DNA of 64,000 nt from Liolophura sinensis (GCF_032854445.1 NC_088300.1:35941608-36005607), one strand, 5' to 3'; shown: positions 50,001 through 60,115, counted from the first letter of the stretch. Notes: generated from the letters alone by a model not told the origin. Program-made: numbers and translations.

Positions 50001-53000
50001 AGTGGGACCTTGATGTCATTTTATCGATACCAAACGTTCGCTTCCCATCTGCTCCTCTTGATGTCACATTAAAGCCAGAACATTACAATAGAAACTAATA
50101 CATTATAACATTGTAGATACAATCATTTCTGTACCTATTAATGACTAGAGGTCTTGCTTCACACTAGTGCCACCTCATTGAATTGATTGATTTATTTGAT
50201 TGGGGTTTTACGCTGTACTCAAGAATATTTCACTTATATGACGCCGGGCAGCATTATGGTGGGAAGAAACCGGGCAGAGACCGGGGAAAACCCACGACCA
50301 TCCACAGGTTGCTGGCAGAATTGCCCATGTACTCATTGAATTGAAAAGAATATGCTGCTTTCCTGTTGAGAGAAATAAAACACAGAAATGGATCACTGGT
50401 TTGTTTGACTAAAGTTTTGTTCTTAGTGGACTATTGAACAGTGAAATTGCAGACTTGAATCCAGATCTCTAGGGCCTGGCAATGACTTTGAAGAGCCATG
50501 CCAGTCTCAAGGCCTGTATGTCTTAAAAGCAGGGTTAAATGACACGAATCAAGATCGTCTAAATTGCTTTACTAAATCTTCAAAAAATCACCTCACTGCC
50601 TTACTTGATGTCATGTCTACCTAATTTTCATCGTCACGCAAGGAATATTATCACATCAGGAAAGTTTTACGGAAACTCTCGAAGATTTTGTGTTTGAAGA
50701 CTTCTCATGTATAGGGGTTAAATAGAGTTGTTCACCCTAAATCTCTTTGAACTGTGGTGTTAGCTCTGTTCCATAGGGTATCCATCATATCATTTTAATA
50801 CTGAGGAAGCACTCTAGTTTCCTCCATCCATAATTCTGACTTCCCTAATATACGTGAAGGTGTTGAAGGGCAGGGACCTGGCACTAAACACAGATGTAAT
50901 ACATAAGTTACCTCCATAACACACCTACATGTCCATGTATGTGCGTTGGTTATCGTTAATCCATAATCATTCATTCCTTGATTGACTGATTGGTTCAGAT
51001 GGCTGGTATCCGTGTTCAGCTGAACCAGCTGAGGGAAGACCTGGACGAGTGTATACAACAGCAGGCCTTTGTCAAGGCTGCTGAGCTGAAAGAGAAGATT
51101 AGTGAACTAGAGATGGAGAAAGCAGAGATCAGCCAGGCACAGCTGACACATGTAGAGGAGGTCCGGATAGAGAGGGTGAGCTACACTATTCTACAGTCAT
51201 TATTTGTCACCAGCTGATGGCATCACGGGTCATGCAATGCTACGATGTTGTTCTTGCACCATTTCTTTTCTTTTGTCTCTGCAGTAAAATACTTTGAAAA
51301 AACCTTAGAAAACCGTGTTAACCTTTTGTGTGGTTATTTGCTTCCCTCTGTCAGTATTCAATTGTACCAACACCCCTAGAAATCCACAACTGAGGCACCA
51401 ACTGTAGTTACCCATGTGTTGTGTGTCAAGGGGTTCATTGTCAAAATCAGAACATTTGAAATCTACAATCATTTTAACAGTTATTTATACCCCTTTTCAA
51501 GTTAATGTTGTTCCCACAATAGCATTGTCTGGATTGTCTGGAGTTCAAATATCCGTGTTCTTTAATGTTCAAACTTAACAATACAGCTGTGACCTGAAAT
51601 TCCAGTATCACTGAGATTCAAACAGTGATGTTTGGAACAGCTCAGGTTTAGATTCAGATTCAGGATCCAAGTATTTTACGCTACATGATAGATACTATAT
51701 TTCTGGAGTGTCCGTAATAAAAGAACTATGGGTAGGATCCAGAACTCAAGATCCAAGTATTTTACGCTACAGGATAGATACTATATTTCTGGAGTGTCCG
51801 TAATAAAAGAACTATGGGTAGGATCCAGAACTCAAGATCCAAGTATTTTACGCTACAGGATAGATACTATATTTCTGGAGTGTCCGTAATAAAAGAACTA
51901 TGGGTAAGAGTTTCATCTTTGCCTGGTTTCCTGTACCCATTTTGACTTTTGTATAAATCCCCAGACAAATGAGATCAGTTTGAATATCTTCAAGTTTCTT
52001 TCCTTGGTTTGTGTTTCAGACAGACCCAGAGACCTGGCTGAAATGCCTCAATATTGTGAGTGAACTGTTGGAAAACGCTTCTATCAAAGGCATGTCACCA
52101 GTTATACAGACCATCAAAGACTCCTTGGTGCGTATACATTTTTATGCTGCCTTGCCAATGCAACTGTGATCTGTCCATCTCAATGCACTTTCAAATTTGG
52201 TACACACATTCTCATCATTGTGGACATGACCTGACTAAGTTTTGAACTTAGAGACTTTATTTTTTTCTTTACTTTACAGATTTTGCACTTAACAATTTCC
52301 CACTGAGAAATCCTGCTATGCCATATATACTTTATACTTACTTTGCACAAAATGCAAACTTCGTGTAATTGTTGTAGTTGTTTGTAAACGCTGCACAGCA
52401 CTGCACACAGTGGTATTCGTTAATGAATATTAAAATCGCATTTGGTTTGTTGAGTTCTGGTTCATGGATGTGAAAAAAAAAGGGGGGCACAAAACCACAA
52501 AAAGGATATTGAAGTAATTAAAGAAATCACTTTTTTGACGTTCATGAACAACTTTAATATGAAGAAAATATGATAGTCTTAAGTCTTAAATATTCCAAAA
52601 ATTCATTATTTGTTTCAAAGACGTGAATGGTGTCTACTTAACATGGTACTTCACACGGTACTTCACACGGTACTTCACACGGTACTTCACACAGGACTTC
52701 TTTGTTACAGATATTGCCAGGTATACAGAATGCTGATCCAGATGTGAGGAATGCCGCGGTAAAAGCCCTGGGTCTGTGCTGTCTGCTGAATAAAGAGACA
52801 GCTTTACAGTACCTTGTCCTCCTCCTACAGGTACACTGATCAACTGTTTATACTTCAGTGTTTGGGTGACCAGTATGGTGCCAATGTCAGATCACACAGT
52901 TCTGTTTGTTTGATCACTGTATTTTCATTTGCATGCCTGCTATCAGGTTTATGGATAGAAGAAACCACCACACCTTGCCAGGTACCTGACAAACCTGTCT

Positions 53001-56000
53001 TGATTTGTTTAATATTTGTTTCACTAAATTGTGTTTTATCAGTAAAATTTGTGTGCCTGAAGAAATATTACATGGTTTTTCACTTCAGTGTGCAGAGCAC
53101 GCTTGATGCATTATTTCATTGCCATCTCCGTTTGCCTTAAAGTAAGATGAATGTCAACTTTCTTTTTTTTTTTTTTCTTGTTCTGTGAATGTTCATTTCT
53201 TGAAGCCTCTGTTACTGCTTCGTATCCGCAGGCATCGCAGGTAGATACAGAAGGCGTTCGTGCCACAGCACTGCATATCCTATTTGACCTTCTTCACTTC
53301 TATGGTCTGGAAGTGCTACAGGTGGAGCCACCTGCACCAACAGCAGACGGTGACACCAGTACCAGAGGGAGAGACACCACGGGGCTGGAGATGAGCACAG
53401 ATGACACATGGGACGCCACAAGTCAGACACCTGATGGGGAAGAGCAGGAGCCTGAACTAAGCACTGCCATTAAACTGCTGACTATTCTCAGCTCTTCCCT
53501 AGATCTTGAGGTTAATGTTTTGAGTTTTTTTTGTTTTCTGTTTAAATGTATGAATTTTCAGCATGTTTCCACACTGCTCACATTGGAGGTTTCAGCAGCT
53601 GCCCAGATTTCAACAACTGCAATTTTCAGACACACTTCCACATAGGGGTCATATTCACATTATCGGCAGATGCCACTTGTTATTTATTTGATTGGTGTTT
53701 GAATGCCGTACTGAAAATTTGTCACTTGCTGTATTTCATTTTCAGTTTATTTATTTTTTTTTTCAAGTCCCACATTTGCTTGAACCTTATTAATTCACCC
53801 ACCATATATGACGTAGCATTTTGTGAAGATTGATTAATTTCTTACCTGTTGGCATCAAAAGTATTATTTTAAGGCCTTTATGTTCTTTGAAAGTACATTT
53901 TTACAGGCCAGGCTTCAGGTGAAACAATGTATTTGGGTATATGGGTGAATAAAACCAAAGTGCCTTCAGTAAACTGCCTGCTTGCCAACCAAGGAGACTA
54001 GATGGGCTGTTAGTGTCAACACAGGTTACATGTGGAATTTACTGGGTTATATGAGCCTCTTCAATGGATAATGGGGTCACAAATGTAAAACAATATTTTT
54101 TTTTTTTTTTTTTAGAAATACAAGTTAACTGATTACATAATTGCATGAACAGTCATTCTTGATCATTCAGTCTGATGTTCAAGAACAGTATTGTTTTTGC
54201 ATTTGGAAAGGTGTTAAATATTTCATATTGAAATCATAACTTACTGTTCCTCTATTGTTGTTGACAGAGCTCAGATTTGCGATCTGTGGCAGCTGAGGGA
54301 CTGGCAAAACTGTTACTTTCTGGTCGTATCCAATCTGCTAAACTCATCTCCCGGCTCATCCTACTCTGGTACAACCCAATGACTGAGGAGGACACCCGTC
54401 TTCGTCACTGTCTAGGAGTTTTCTTCCCTGTCTTTGCCATGGCAGACAGGTACGAATGGTAGTCTTCAGAATGTTATGCTTGTAAAAGGCAGTAGTTTAC
54501 GCTCAGCGAACCAGTCCACAAAACTGACTACAAACTGTCATTGGAAAGCCCTTGACATTTAACACCAACCAGTTAAACCCCATTTACTGTTTGTTTTTGT
54601 TCAGAATCAACCAGGAGATGTTAAAGGAAGCGTTCATGCCCACAATGAGGACGTTACTCAACGCCCCATCCTCAAGCCCTCTGGCTAATGTGGATGTGAA
54701 CAATGTAGCATTGCTGTTTGTGCAGCTGACCAGTAGGCAGATGTTGAAACAGAACAAGAAAACAACAAGGGGCCTGATCCAGGTAAGACAACTGACTGAT
54801 ACTGTTTGTGGAGGCCTGTATTCATTCGATGGGGCCTCCTTGGTCGTGCGGCTACCCCCCTGTACACCACAGTGGCACAGGAGCCTCTTTCCAACAATGT
54901 TTTCGAGAGTTCATGCCCAGCGCATACTGGCAGACATTGCGGAAGTGAAATATTCTTGAGTATGACACATAAAACACCAATCAAATCAAAAAAATAAATA
55001 AAGCATTCAGCCAAAAGTTACATTCATCACAACTTGTCTTGACACGTTCTGTTGTATAGGTTTGGTGTAGTAGGTAGGTACTGTTGGTATGTTTGTCACA
55101 GCTTGTAGTGGAAATGTATCATGCGAATTGATTGGCCATTGCGCAAGATTTGTAACTGTAGCATGAAAAAACAAGGCTTTCTCTCTTTCTTTTGTGTATT
55201 TCTTTCATACACAAATAATTCAGAATCCATGATAACACGCCTTATTAATACTATAACTGCTGAGTAATTTTGCATGATTTTTTAGTAAGTGTATCCCGAG
55301 TGGTTGTTGGTGAGGACTGTGTCATGGGATCAGTGGAGGAAGAAGTTTGTACTACACAGGACAGTCAGTTATCGGTCAATTTTTCAACAGGTTGTCCCAG
55401 TGAACTATTTGCGTGTATACATTTGTATGTATATATCTACTTGTCCAAGCAATAACACTTGGCTGGGTAATGTGTGTTTCTTAAAACTGACCAGATCATC
55501 CCCTTAACAAGGCGAGGAGCAAGAAGTATGATGGTCATCTGGAAGTGGCCACATATAAAACCAAGACATTTCCAAACAAATGTCAGATTTAAGTCAAGCC
55601 CATTCTCCAGAGACAGGGGAGACAACTTTGTAATTGCTGTAGCTTGAGATCTTGTCACTTAAGTTTGTTTGTGTGTGTGTTTGTGTGTATAGGATCATAC
55701 TATCCATGATAACCTGGCCCTCCAAGTGTGTAATGATATCTTGTTACTGTTGTGTGGTTATAGGATCACACCATCCATGATAACCTGGCCCTCCAGGTGT
55801 GTAACGAGATCTTGTCACACCCAGATTCCTTCGGTGTGAAGGTACTTGTGAAGACCCTGAACATCCTAGATATCAGTCTAGAGGACGTCTCCTCACTCAA
55901 GGACCTGGCATCTCTCTCCGCACAGATGTTAGAGGTGAGCTCGGTCAACTGCGACACTGGTTATTCTCGTCTCAATATGGCTGCAATATTGCTTAGAGGT

Positions 56001-59000
56001 GTCAAGCCTTAGCACCTATTTCAGAGAATCTGGATTTCAGAGTTTAAAAAAAAAAAATAATAATTTAGTTTCCTTTCAAGCTTTACTAAATTTTGAATGT
56101 AATTTCCGGATTTTTAACTGTTTTCTGCTTTTTATTACTCAACCATTGCAGTTTGCTTCAAATTTTGTTGTTAAACGAAGTTAAACGGGTGTGAATTTAC
56201 TCTGCATTGAATGTAGTTTTGATATTATGAGAGACATCCGCTGGGTGATAGCAAGTCGACATTCAAGAAGAGATTGACAAACTTAATTTTCTAATTTAAG
56301 TTATGAGTTTTCCCAGAAAGCACTTTTGTTCGTGTGAAATATGTAAATGTATAAAAAAAAAATATTCAACTCATTTACTAAAGATATGGTTTATAATAAT
56401 TTGATGTCATAAAAAACATGATGACTATGGTTACAGGCTGTAAAGGAGAAAGTGTGCGTGAAGGGTTTACTGAAGTTCCAGAGTAAGATCTCCGAAGTCC
56501 TAGATAAACTCAGCCTGTCAGAGAATACTGAAAGTGGGCTAGGGAAATCTTCAAAGGTAAAGAGTGCAAGAGGGTTTGGAATGTGATGCTCATGGGGTAT
56601 AGCTCAAGTGTTCATGAAGGCAAACTTGAAAGTTTGGAATTAATTGAGGTGGTCTGTTGCAGCCCAGCTTTTACTCTCCCCTTATTTCTGATGAGTTTCT
56701 GGCTTTGCTTAATTTCTTTTATGTATCTTTCAACGTTTGTGAGGTTTGAAGAAAACTTAAAATTTGATATTTTATATTCAGTGGTATAGGTCAGAACTGT
56801 TGTTTGTTGTGGCTGCCAGTCAAATGTTTACCTAGTTCCATTTACTTTGTTCATCATTGTATTATCTTGTGTAATTTTGTTATAGGAGAATCCTTGTGAC
56901 GAGACTACTAACCCTGAGGGGTTTGAGGCCAATGAAAACACAGATCCCAGTAGGTTGAGCCTACTCACAATAAATAAAGATGCTACAGGCACAAATGACG
57001 AGGGGGAGACAACTGCTAATACTAAAACAGGTATACCTTCTGAAACAGGAGTTATCTACCCATAGACTGTTCTCTGTTCACAGTTTTGTGAATATTGAAC
57101 ACCGTGGCTAAGTTTTGGGCCTCTGTAATAAACAAAGATCGCTGATGAAATTGACTGTCAGACTGTACTTTATAATTTCATGGAATTTTCATCTACATGC
57201 CAATTTATAACTTTCCAGCCACCAGTTTGGGATGCAGATTGGGCTGGTTTTATGGTTTACTGTTGTACAGTGTCGTTTTCATCCGTGAAACTAACGATAT
57301 TTACGGAAGTGACTAACTAGGGAAGTTAAATAAGCAAATGCTTGAATTAACCTATTCAATTATCCCTTTTTGTGTATTTCTGAGGCAATACAAATTTTAT
57401 TTTGTGTTTTACAGATGAGGCGACAATAAAAAAATCTATAAGTGGAATAAATTTGAAACTGAATCTCCACGTTTTTATTTTGTGTGATCTTGAGGTTTTG
57501 GTGATATTCCTGGTGTCAAGATATGTCTTTAATAGAAAAAATTGCTGGGATAGTCCATGTTTTCCACAAATTAGATGATTTTTAGAAGATTTATTTCTAT
57601 TTTTATACCCTCAAACGACGTTGAAAAAAGATTTATTTTGACAGTAAAATGAAATTTTAAATTGGTTTGGCCTAATGGGATATATTTTCTTCTATGTCAG
57701 GAAACATTGTAAAGACACCGGCACCACGAAGCACAAAGAAGGGAAGATCCCGAGCATCTGCTAAAACACCATGTGCAGTCTCCACTCTCAGGTATACTTC
57801 TGTTCACGTTTTCTTCTTAAAAAGTCATAGGGAAAGACCTCATTGTATGACAAGTCGTTGGAAGTTCTTGAATTTTAGCGCTGAATACCAGTAACTGTAT
57901 CATAGTGCCTTATGTTCAAAATTCCAAAACAGATAGGTAAGCTACTGAAGTAGTGCCTTATCCATTATCCTCATGAAATCTGTACTTTACCAGAATAGTC
58001 CTTGAAAGTGCAGGAAAGCGTAGGATATTTAGGCCTTTAAAGTCTTTGAAAAAGCTTCTCTGTTTTTTTTTTTGTTTTTTTTTTAGTATAGTGTATATAC
58101 ATTTACTGCTCAGTTGGTTAGCACGTTAGCGCAGCGTAATGACCCAAGAGGCTCTCACCAATGCGGTTGCTGTGAGTTCATGTTCAAAACTCCTGCTGGC
58201 TTCCTCTCCGGCCATACGTGGGAAGGCCTGACAGCAACCTGCGGATGGTTGTTGTCCTTAAACGGGATCTGCCTGGTTTTCTCCCACCATAATGCTGGCC
58301 CCCCGGTCGTATAAGTGAAATATTCTTGAGTACAGCGTGAAACACCAATCAAATAAATAAATATACATCTACTCGCGCTGAAGCTTATTTTAGCGTTGTT
58401 TGTTTTGCTTTCATACCTTATTATCTTTGATGTTGTTTCAGTGATTTGGAAAACAGCGTGTTTTTGTCTCCGACCCCAATAAGGAAGTCCAGTATGAAGA
58501 CTAAGACTGCAAGCACTGTGTGCAGTGATGCCCTGGACGATTCCAAGCTCAGGCTGGACTCCACCAGCCGAAGGTATGTCTGCACACATGTACATGAAGA
58601 ATCTGACTGCCAATTCTCACAGGAACATGAGATCTGCTAGTTTCAGGGATCAGGCACAGTGGGGTAAAAGGTGTTTAGTGTACGAGAGAATTAATTTTAG
58701 GGCAAGTAAAAGGCCTTTATACAGTGTCTTAAGGAGGGAATAAAAATGAAACTGAAGAATCACGTGCTTTATTGGAAAAGTGGACTATCCCAGCAGTTGT
58801 TTCTGCTAAAGACATATTTACGTGATTGGAAAACCTTGAAAAATGGAAATATCATCTAAAACATTAAGATTGGACGAAATGAAAAAGATATTGTTTCAAC
58901 TTTATTATTCCAATTTCCGGATTTTTTAGTGTCAGCAAGCCCATAAAACACAAATAATATTGGTGTTGATGTGGCGTTTTATTTTCTGTTATTCAGTTTT

Positions 59001-60031
59001 TTCTCTTTTTAGAAGGATACAGCACATTCAGCATGCTGTGATCATTCTGAAGATAATGACCCGTGCAAAATATGTGTAAACAATGAAGTAAATTATCAAT
59101 AATAAACAGCAGTCACACTACAAACTCCTGGAGGTGAATCTGGTTTGATTGCAAATTCTGGTGAGGCCATACTATGCTGAAGCCAGTTTAGATTTTCTTC
59201 ATTTTCTCACTCAGTTTTGATCGCAGATATGCACATGTACTGGTACACGCCTATACTGATTTCAAAAACTCTAAGCAAATAAGACATCCCTGTCAATGTG
59301 AAAGACGTTGATAAATCTTACAACTGTGTCGTCTTTCTATCCGGTAACACCAGCTGTTTGGTGTTTGGCTGAGTCATTGCCCGACTGCATCAGCTGGATC
59401 AATCCTCTCTGTGTTACTGACAAACATTTTTGCCCCAGAAACATCATGCAGACTACTAGTATATCACTTATGATTCACGGAACTCTAGTTCAGACGGGTA
59501 GTTATTTGGTCAAAAGTCATGTGAATGTGTTTGCAGAGAAGAGAATCTTTTCCATCAAATAAGCTAAAATAGTTGACTGTCATTAGAAAAACGGTTAGTT
59601 TCGGTCATTTTGGTCTAAGAATAGATGTTTTGAAAATGATGATTTCCTTTAAAATCAGCTAACAAGATAAGCTGAAAATTCTCATCCCTTTATTTGCGAT
59701 TTGTAAAAAAATGCCATAAAATTTCATGTGACTTTTCAACAGCTTTATGGTAATGCGAGGTAAAAATCCTGAGTTACTATATTTGCTTCTTCTTCTGAAT
59801 GTCTTTCAGTGAAGTATGTATCTGAACCGTTATTCCTTGATGCATGCAGCTGTCTTTTTTTTTGGTTCACTGCTTTTGTTACCGTAGTTTTAATAGCTTT
59901 AGAATGACGAGATAGATATCCACAAAAAACTCAGCATTGTTGCTACAAGGCCGTTTTTGTTTTGTTTCAGGCAATCTAACCGCCGTGTGCTATTTGATGT
60001 TGACAACACAAGTTTACAGAATCCTAACTGA
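43935..60031 (+). CDS. NCAPG: Condensin complex subunit G (CAP-G / condensin subunit 3), whole coding span
   Basis: HEAT-repeat subunit of condensin I, which binds the kleisin NCAPH and DNA and compacts mitotic chromosomes. Twenty exons: 43935-44033, 44515-44706, 45665-45893, 46757-46987, 47511-47703, 48182-48331, 49050-49166, 49713-49926, 50999-51175, 52020-52127, 52711-52830, 53232-53510, 54268-54449, 54605-54782, 55764-55934, 56437-56556, 56886-57030, 57701-57791, 58442-58573, 59971-60031. All phases join, giving about 1062 aa (human 1015). Shared landmarks: VVYAREPVVERTIEF, VRFRSCQLINKLL, VRRAVLSCIAPST, SIAQRIQLL..GLNDRS, LKMAGIRVQL, AAEGLAKLL, LISRLILLWYNPMTEEDTRL and RHCLGVFFPVFAMADR. 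The C-tail (from about residue 920) is poorly conserved, basic and Ser/Thr-Pro rich (KTPAPRS, LSPTPIRK), plausible CDK sites. The first in-frame ATG of exon 1 has A at -3. Confidence 0.97.
44515..44706 (+). CDS. NCAPG: NCAPG exon 2
   Basis: Encodes MDPEAFWLEFVHLLKYPMVV and YAREPVVERTIEFVAKFVCS through LLNKLVTFLLQ. Near-identical in layout to human FIHYLKYVMVVYKREPAVERVIEFAAKFV. Confidence 0.97.
44885..45075. repeat. Diverged dispersed repeat, related to 46455-46610
   Basis: tattccatgttcc/cattccactttcc, cctcaaaacacct/cctcaaaatacct and gtcagaatcagg/taagaatcagg occur in the same order in two adjacent NCAPG introns. No known family was recognised. Confidence 0.5.
45665..45893 (+). CDS. NCAPG: NCAPG exon 3 (HEAT repeats)
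   Basis: Encodes SHSACNQGVRFRSCQLINKL, IDDDLYNEIFSGMLERARDK and VRAQAVYALARLQDPTDKDC. All are HEAT-repeat helices with clear human counterparts. Confidence 0.97.
46167..46400 (+). mobile_element. Main SINE family, complete 5' end but missing 3' tail, with TSD
   Basis: Starts ggggcctccgtggctcagt and stops at tgagtacggcgtaaaa. taaaatttcaccc lies at 46154-46166 and 46398-46410. The last approximately 25 bp of the consensus and the AAAT tail are absent. Confidence 0.93.
46757..46987 (+). CDS. NCAPG: NCAPG exon 4 (HEAT repeats)
   Basis: Encodes YLFLISCDPSPDVRRAVLSC, IAPSTRTLTVILDRTRDVKD and IAQRIQLLTDGLNDRS. The preceding 135-nt in-frame extension at 46621 is intronic. Confidence 0.97.
47511..47703 (+). 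CDS. NCAPG: NCAPG exon 5
   Basis: Encodes EIVAKTCANQLLQSWLKSFA, GNVLELLKCLDVESSVEICE and further to FTILDD. Matches human LLQGWLRFSEGNILELLHRLDVENSSEV. Confidence 0.96.
48182..48331 (+). CDS. NCAPG: NCAPG exon 6
   Basis: Encodes MLIDGEKLTEESAMYWCSLC and RYIHSMGDCVEQLLEMVLPN. Matches human LTPEIALYWCALCEYLKSKGDEGEEFLEQILP. Confidence 0.96.
48580..48725 (+). mobile_element. SINE family 3 candidate, decayed
   Basis: gatcatatgttcaaatccagc followed by tttgttttctccaac and ggcataattcttgagga resembles the 39085 copy. Confidence 0.4.
49050..49166 (+). CDS. NCAPG: NCAPG exon 7
   Basis: Encodes YLERCGQCTDLYEQLEHEFV and IQQLLTMTSFMDLTDQAGR. Human EFIGQQLILIIKSLDTSEEGGRK is the counterpart; the region before it is shorter here. 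Confidence 0.95.
49300..49520 (+). repeat. Uncharacterised dispersed repeat, copy 1
   Basis: atgaaactgaaaaatcatc, gttaaagacatac and ccttgaaaaactg recur in order at 58735-58975, and in reverse at 57495-57575. Confidence 0.6.
49713..49926 (+). CDS. NCAPG: NCAPG exon 8
   Basis: Encodes KVFQKLLDDMLLNENVSHRL, IKHIILRLLDLHSDHEPLVT and AEIIADIREPM, equal to human IVTEIISEIRAPI. It ends with a charged stretch before the donor AAG|GTACCA. Confidence 0.96.
50187..50331 (-). mobile_element. Main SINE family, 5'-truncated (minus), with TSD
   Basis: Reverse complement of the 3' half (gattggggttttacgctg ... cacaggttgctggcag). The 13-bp duplication ctcattgaattga lies at 50174-50186 and 50332-50344. Confidence 0.93.
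50999..51175 (+). CDS. NCAPG: NCAPG exon 9 (charged helical hairpin)
   Basis: Encodes MAGIRVQLNQLREDLDECIQ, QQAFVKAAELKEKISELEME and a final VEEVRIER. It is rich in Glu/Lys/Leu, probably coiled helices. Human MAEIKVKLIEAKEALENC...ASELKEEI corresponds. Confidence 0.96.
51669..51905 (+). repeat. 86-bp tandem repeat, 2.75 copies, nearly identical
   Basis: Copies start aagtattttacgctacaggat at 51669, 51755 and 51841 and include ggagtgtccgtaataaaag. Only one base differs between copies 1 and 2 by eye. Intron before NCAPG exon 10. Confidence 0.95.
52020..52127 (+). CDS. NCAPG: NCAPG exon 10
   Basis: Encodes TDPETWLKCLNIVSELLENA and SIKGMSPVIQTIKDSL; human ETLQKCLILCYELLKQMSIS corresponds. Donor TTG|GTGCGT. 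Confidence 0.93.
52637..52692 (+). repeat. 12-bp tandem repeat (ggtacttcacac)n
   Basis: About four and a half units end roughly 20-25 bp before the acceptor of NCAPG exon 11, within the likely branch-point region. Confidence 0.92.
52711..52830 (+). CDS. NCAPG: NCAPG exon 11
   Basis: Encodes ILPGIQNADPDVRNAAVKAL and GLCCLLNKETALQYLVLLLQ. A 12-bp tandem repeat ends about 25 bp upstream of its acceptor. Confidence 0.96.
53232..53510 (+). CDS. NCAPG: NCAPG exon 12 (with acidic insert)
   Basis: Encodes ASQVDTEGVRATALHILFDL and LHFYGLEVLQ, then an acidic, Thr-rich low-complexity insert, and ends TAIKLLTILSSSLDLE. The same layout occurs in human (ALKAIFDQLMTFGIEPF...VLKLLSDFLDSE). Confidence 0.95.
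53683..53731 (-). mobile_element. Main SINE family, short 3' fragment (minus)
   Basis: ttatttatttgattggtgtt and a degraded stretch to gtcacttg. Confidence 0.75.
54268..54449 (+). CDS. NCAPG: NCAPG exon 13
   Basis: Encodes SSDLRSVAAEGLAKLLLSGR, LISRLILLWYNPMTEEDTRL and RHCLGVFFPVFAMADR, among the best conserved parts of the family. Confidence 0.98.
54605..54782 (+). CDS. NCAPG: NCAPG exon 14
   Basis: Encodes INQEMLKEAFMPTMRTLLNA, PSSSPLANVDVNNVALLFVQ and a Lys-rich end. Human NQECFEEAFLPTLQTLANAPASSPLAEIDITNVAELLV corresponds. Confidence 0.97.
54833..55003 (+). mobile_element. Main SINE family, diverged copy with shortened middle
   Basis: Head tggggcctccttggtcgtgc, tail gtgaaatattcttgagta and aaaacaccaatcaaatc. 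The central acgtgggaagg segment is absent. It begins about 50 bp after NCAPG exon 14. Confidence 0.8.
55693..55740 (+). pseudogene. Partial duplicate of NCAPG exon 15 with its own acceptor
   Basis: tatag|gatcatactatccatg copies tatag|gatcacaccatccatg of the true exon 71 bp downstream, for about 48 exonic bases. Splicing to it would shift frame, because 71 is not a multiple of three, and reach a stop within the real exon sequence. Confidence 0.85.
55764..55934 (+). CDS. NCAPG: NCAPG exon 15
   Basis: Acceptor GTGGTTATAG. Encodes DHTIHDNLALQVCNEILSHP and further to SAQMLE. Human VHDNLAMKICNEIL corresponds. A partial duplicate of its 5' end lies 71 bp upstream. Confidence 0.96.
56437..56556 (+). 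CDS. NCAPG: NCAPG exon 16
   Basis: Encodes AVKEKVCVKGLLKFQSKISE and VLDKLSLSENTESGLGKSSK. Aligns with human QVKDRTCLRALEKIKIQLEK; the conserved core ends here. Confidence 0.9.
56886..57030 (+). CDS. NCAPG: NCAPG exon 17 (acidic C-tail)
   Basis: Acceptor TTTTGTTATAG, donor ACAG|GTATAC. Encodes ENPCDETTNPEGFEANENTD and onward. Low complexity, no homology; accepted on phase and splice sites. Confidence 0.75.
57495..57575 (-). repeat. Uncharacterised dispersed repeat, inverted copy
   Basis: Reverse complement contains tggactatcccagcaa and aaagacatatc, matching 58780-58815. Confidence 0.6.
57701..57791 (+). CDS. NCAPG: NCAPG exon 18 (basic C-tail)
   Basis: Encodes NIVKTPAPRSTKKGRSRASA and KTPCAVSTL. 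Two KTP sites suggest CDK phosphorylation. Confidence 0.8.
58108..58360 (+). mobile_element. Main SINE family, near full-length, with TSD
   Basis: gctcagttggttagcacg through caccaatcaaataaataa. Flanked by atatacatttact (58095-58107) and atatacatctact (58361-58373). It ends about 70 bp before NCAPG exon 19. Confidence 0.93.
58442..58573 (+). CDS. NCAPG: NCAPG exon 19 (Ser-Pro rich C-tail)
   Basis: Encodes DLENSVFLSPTPIRKSSMKT then KTASTVCSDALDDSKLRLDS and TSR. SVFLSPTPIRK resembles the VYMTPLRG segment of human NCAPG. Donor AG|GTATGT. Confidence 0.85.
58735..58975 (+). repeat. Uncharacterised dispersed repeat, copy 3
   Basis: Colinear with 49300-49520: atgaaactgaagaatcacg, gctaaagacatatt, accttgaaaaatgg, agcaagcccataaaac. 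Confidence 0.6.
59013..59079 (+). CDS. Possible alternative NCAPG terminal exon
   Basis: Acceptor TTCTCTTTTTAG joins the exon ending 58573 in frame and encodes RIQHIQHAVIILKIMTRAKY, then V and TAA. AATAAA follows at 59101-59106. It could give a short 3' isoform with a different tail. Confidence 0.3.
59971..60031 (+). CDS. NCAPG: NCAPG terminal exon
   Basis: Acceptor TTTTGTTTCAG. Encodes QSNRRVLFDVDNTSLQNPN and TGA in the phase left by exon 19. Chosen over 59013 because the hydrophilic peptide fits a condensin tail better. Confidence 0.7.
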
Positions 60032-60115
60032 CAGGCATCATCACCAGACAGTTGACATCATCTCTATTTTGAATCACCCTAACAATACAAGAATACACAT
60101 GTACGCGTATACATT

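Noticed and set aside
54552-54959. 135-aa ORF extending beyond NCAPG exon 14
   Set aside because: Only 54605-54782 is conserved; the rest is intron and SINE after a good donor.
57416-57480. Possible NCAPG exon after TGTGTTTTACAG
   Set aside because: In frame, but no donor follows and the peptide is unlike the neighbours; joining 57030 to 57701 keeps the frame.
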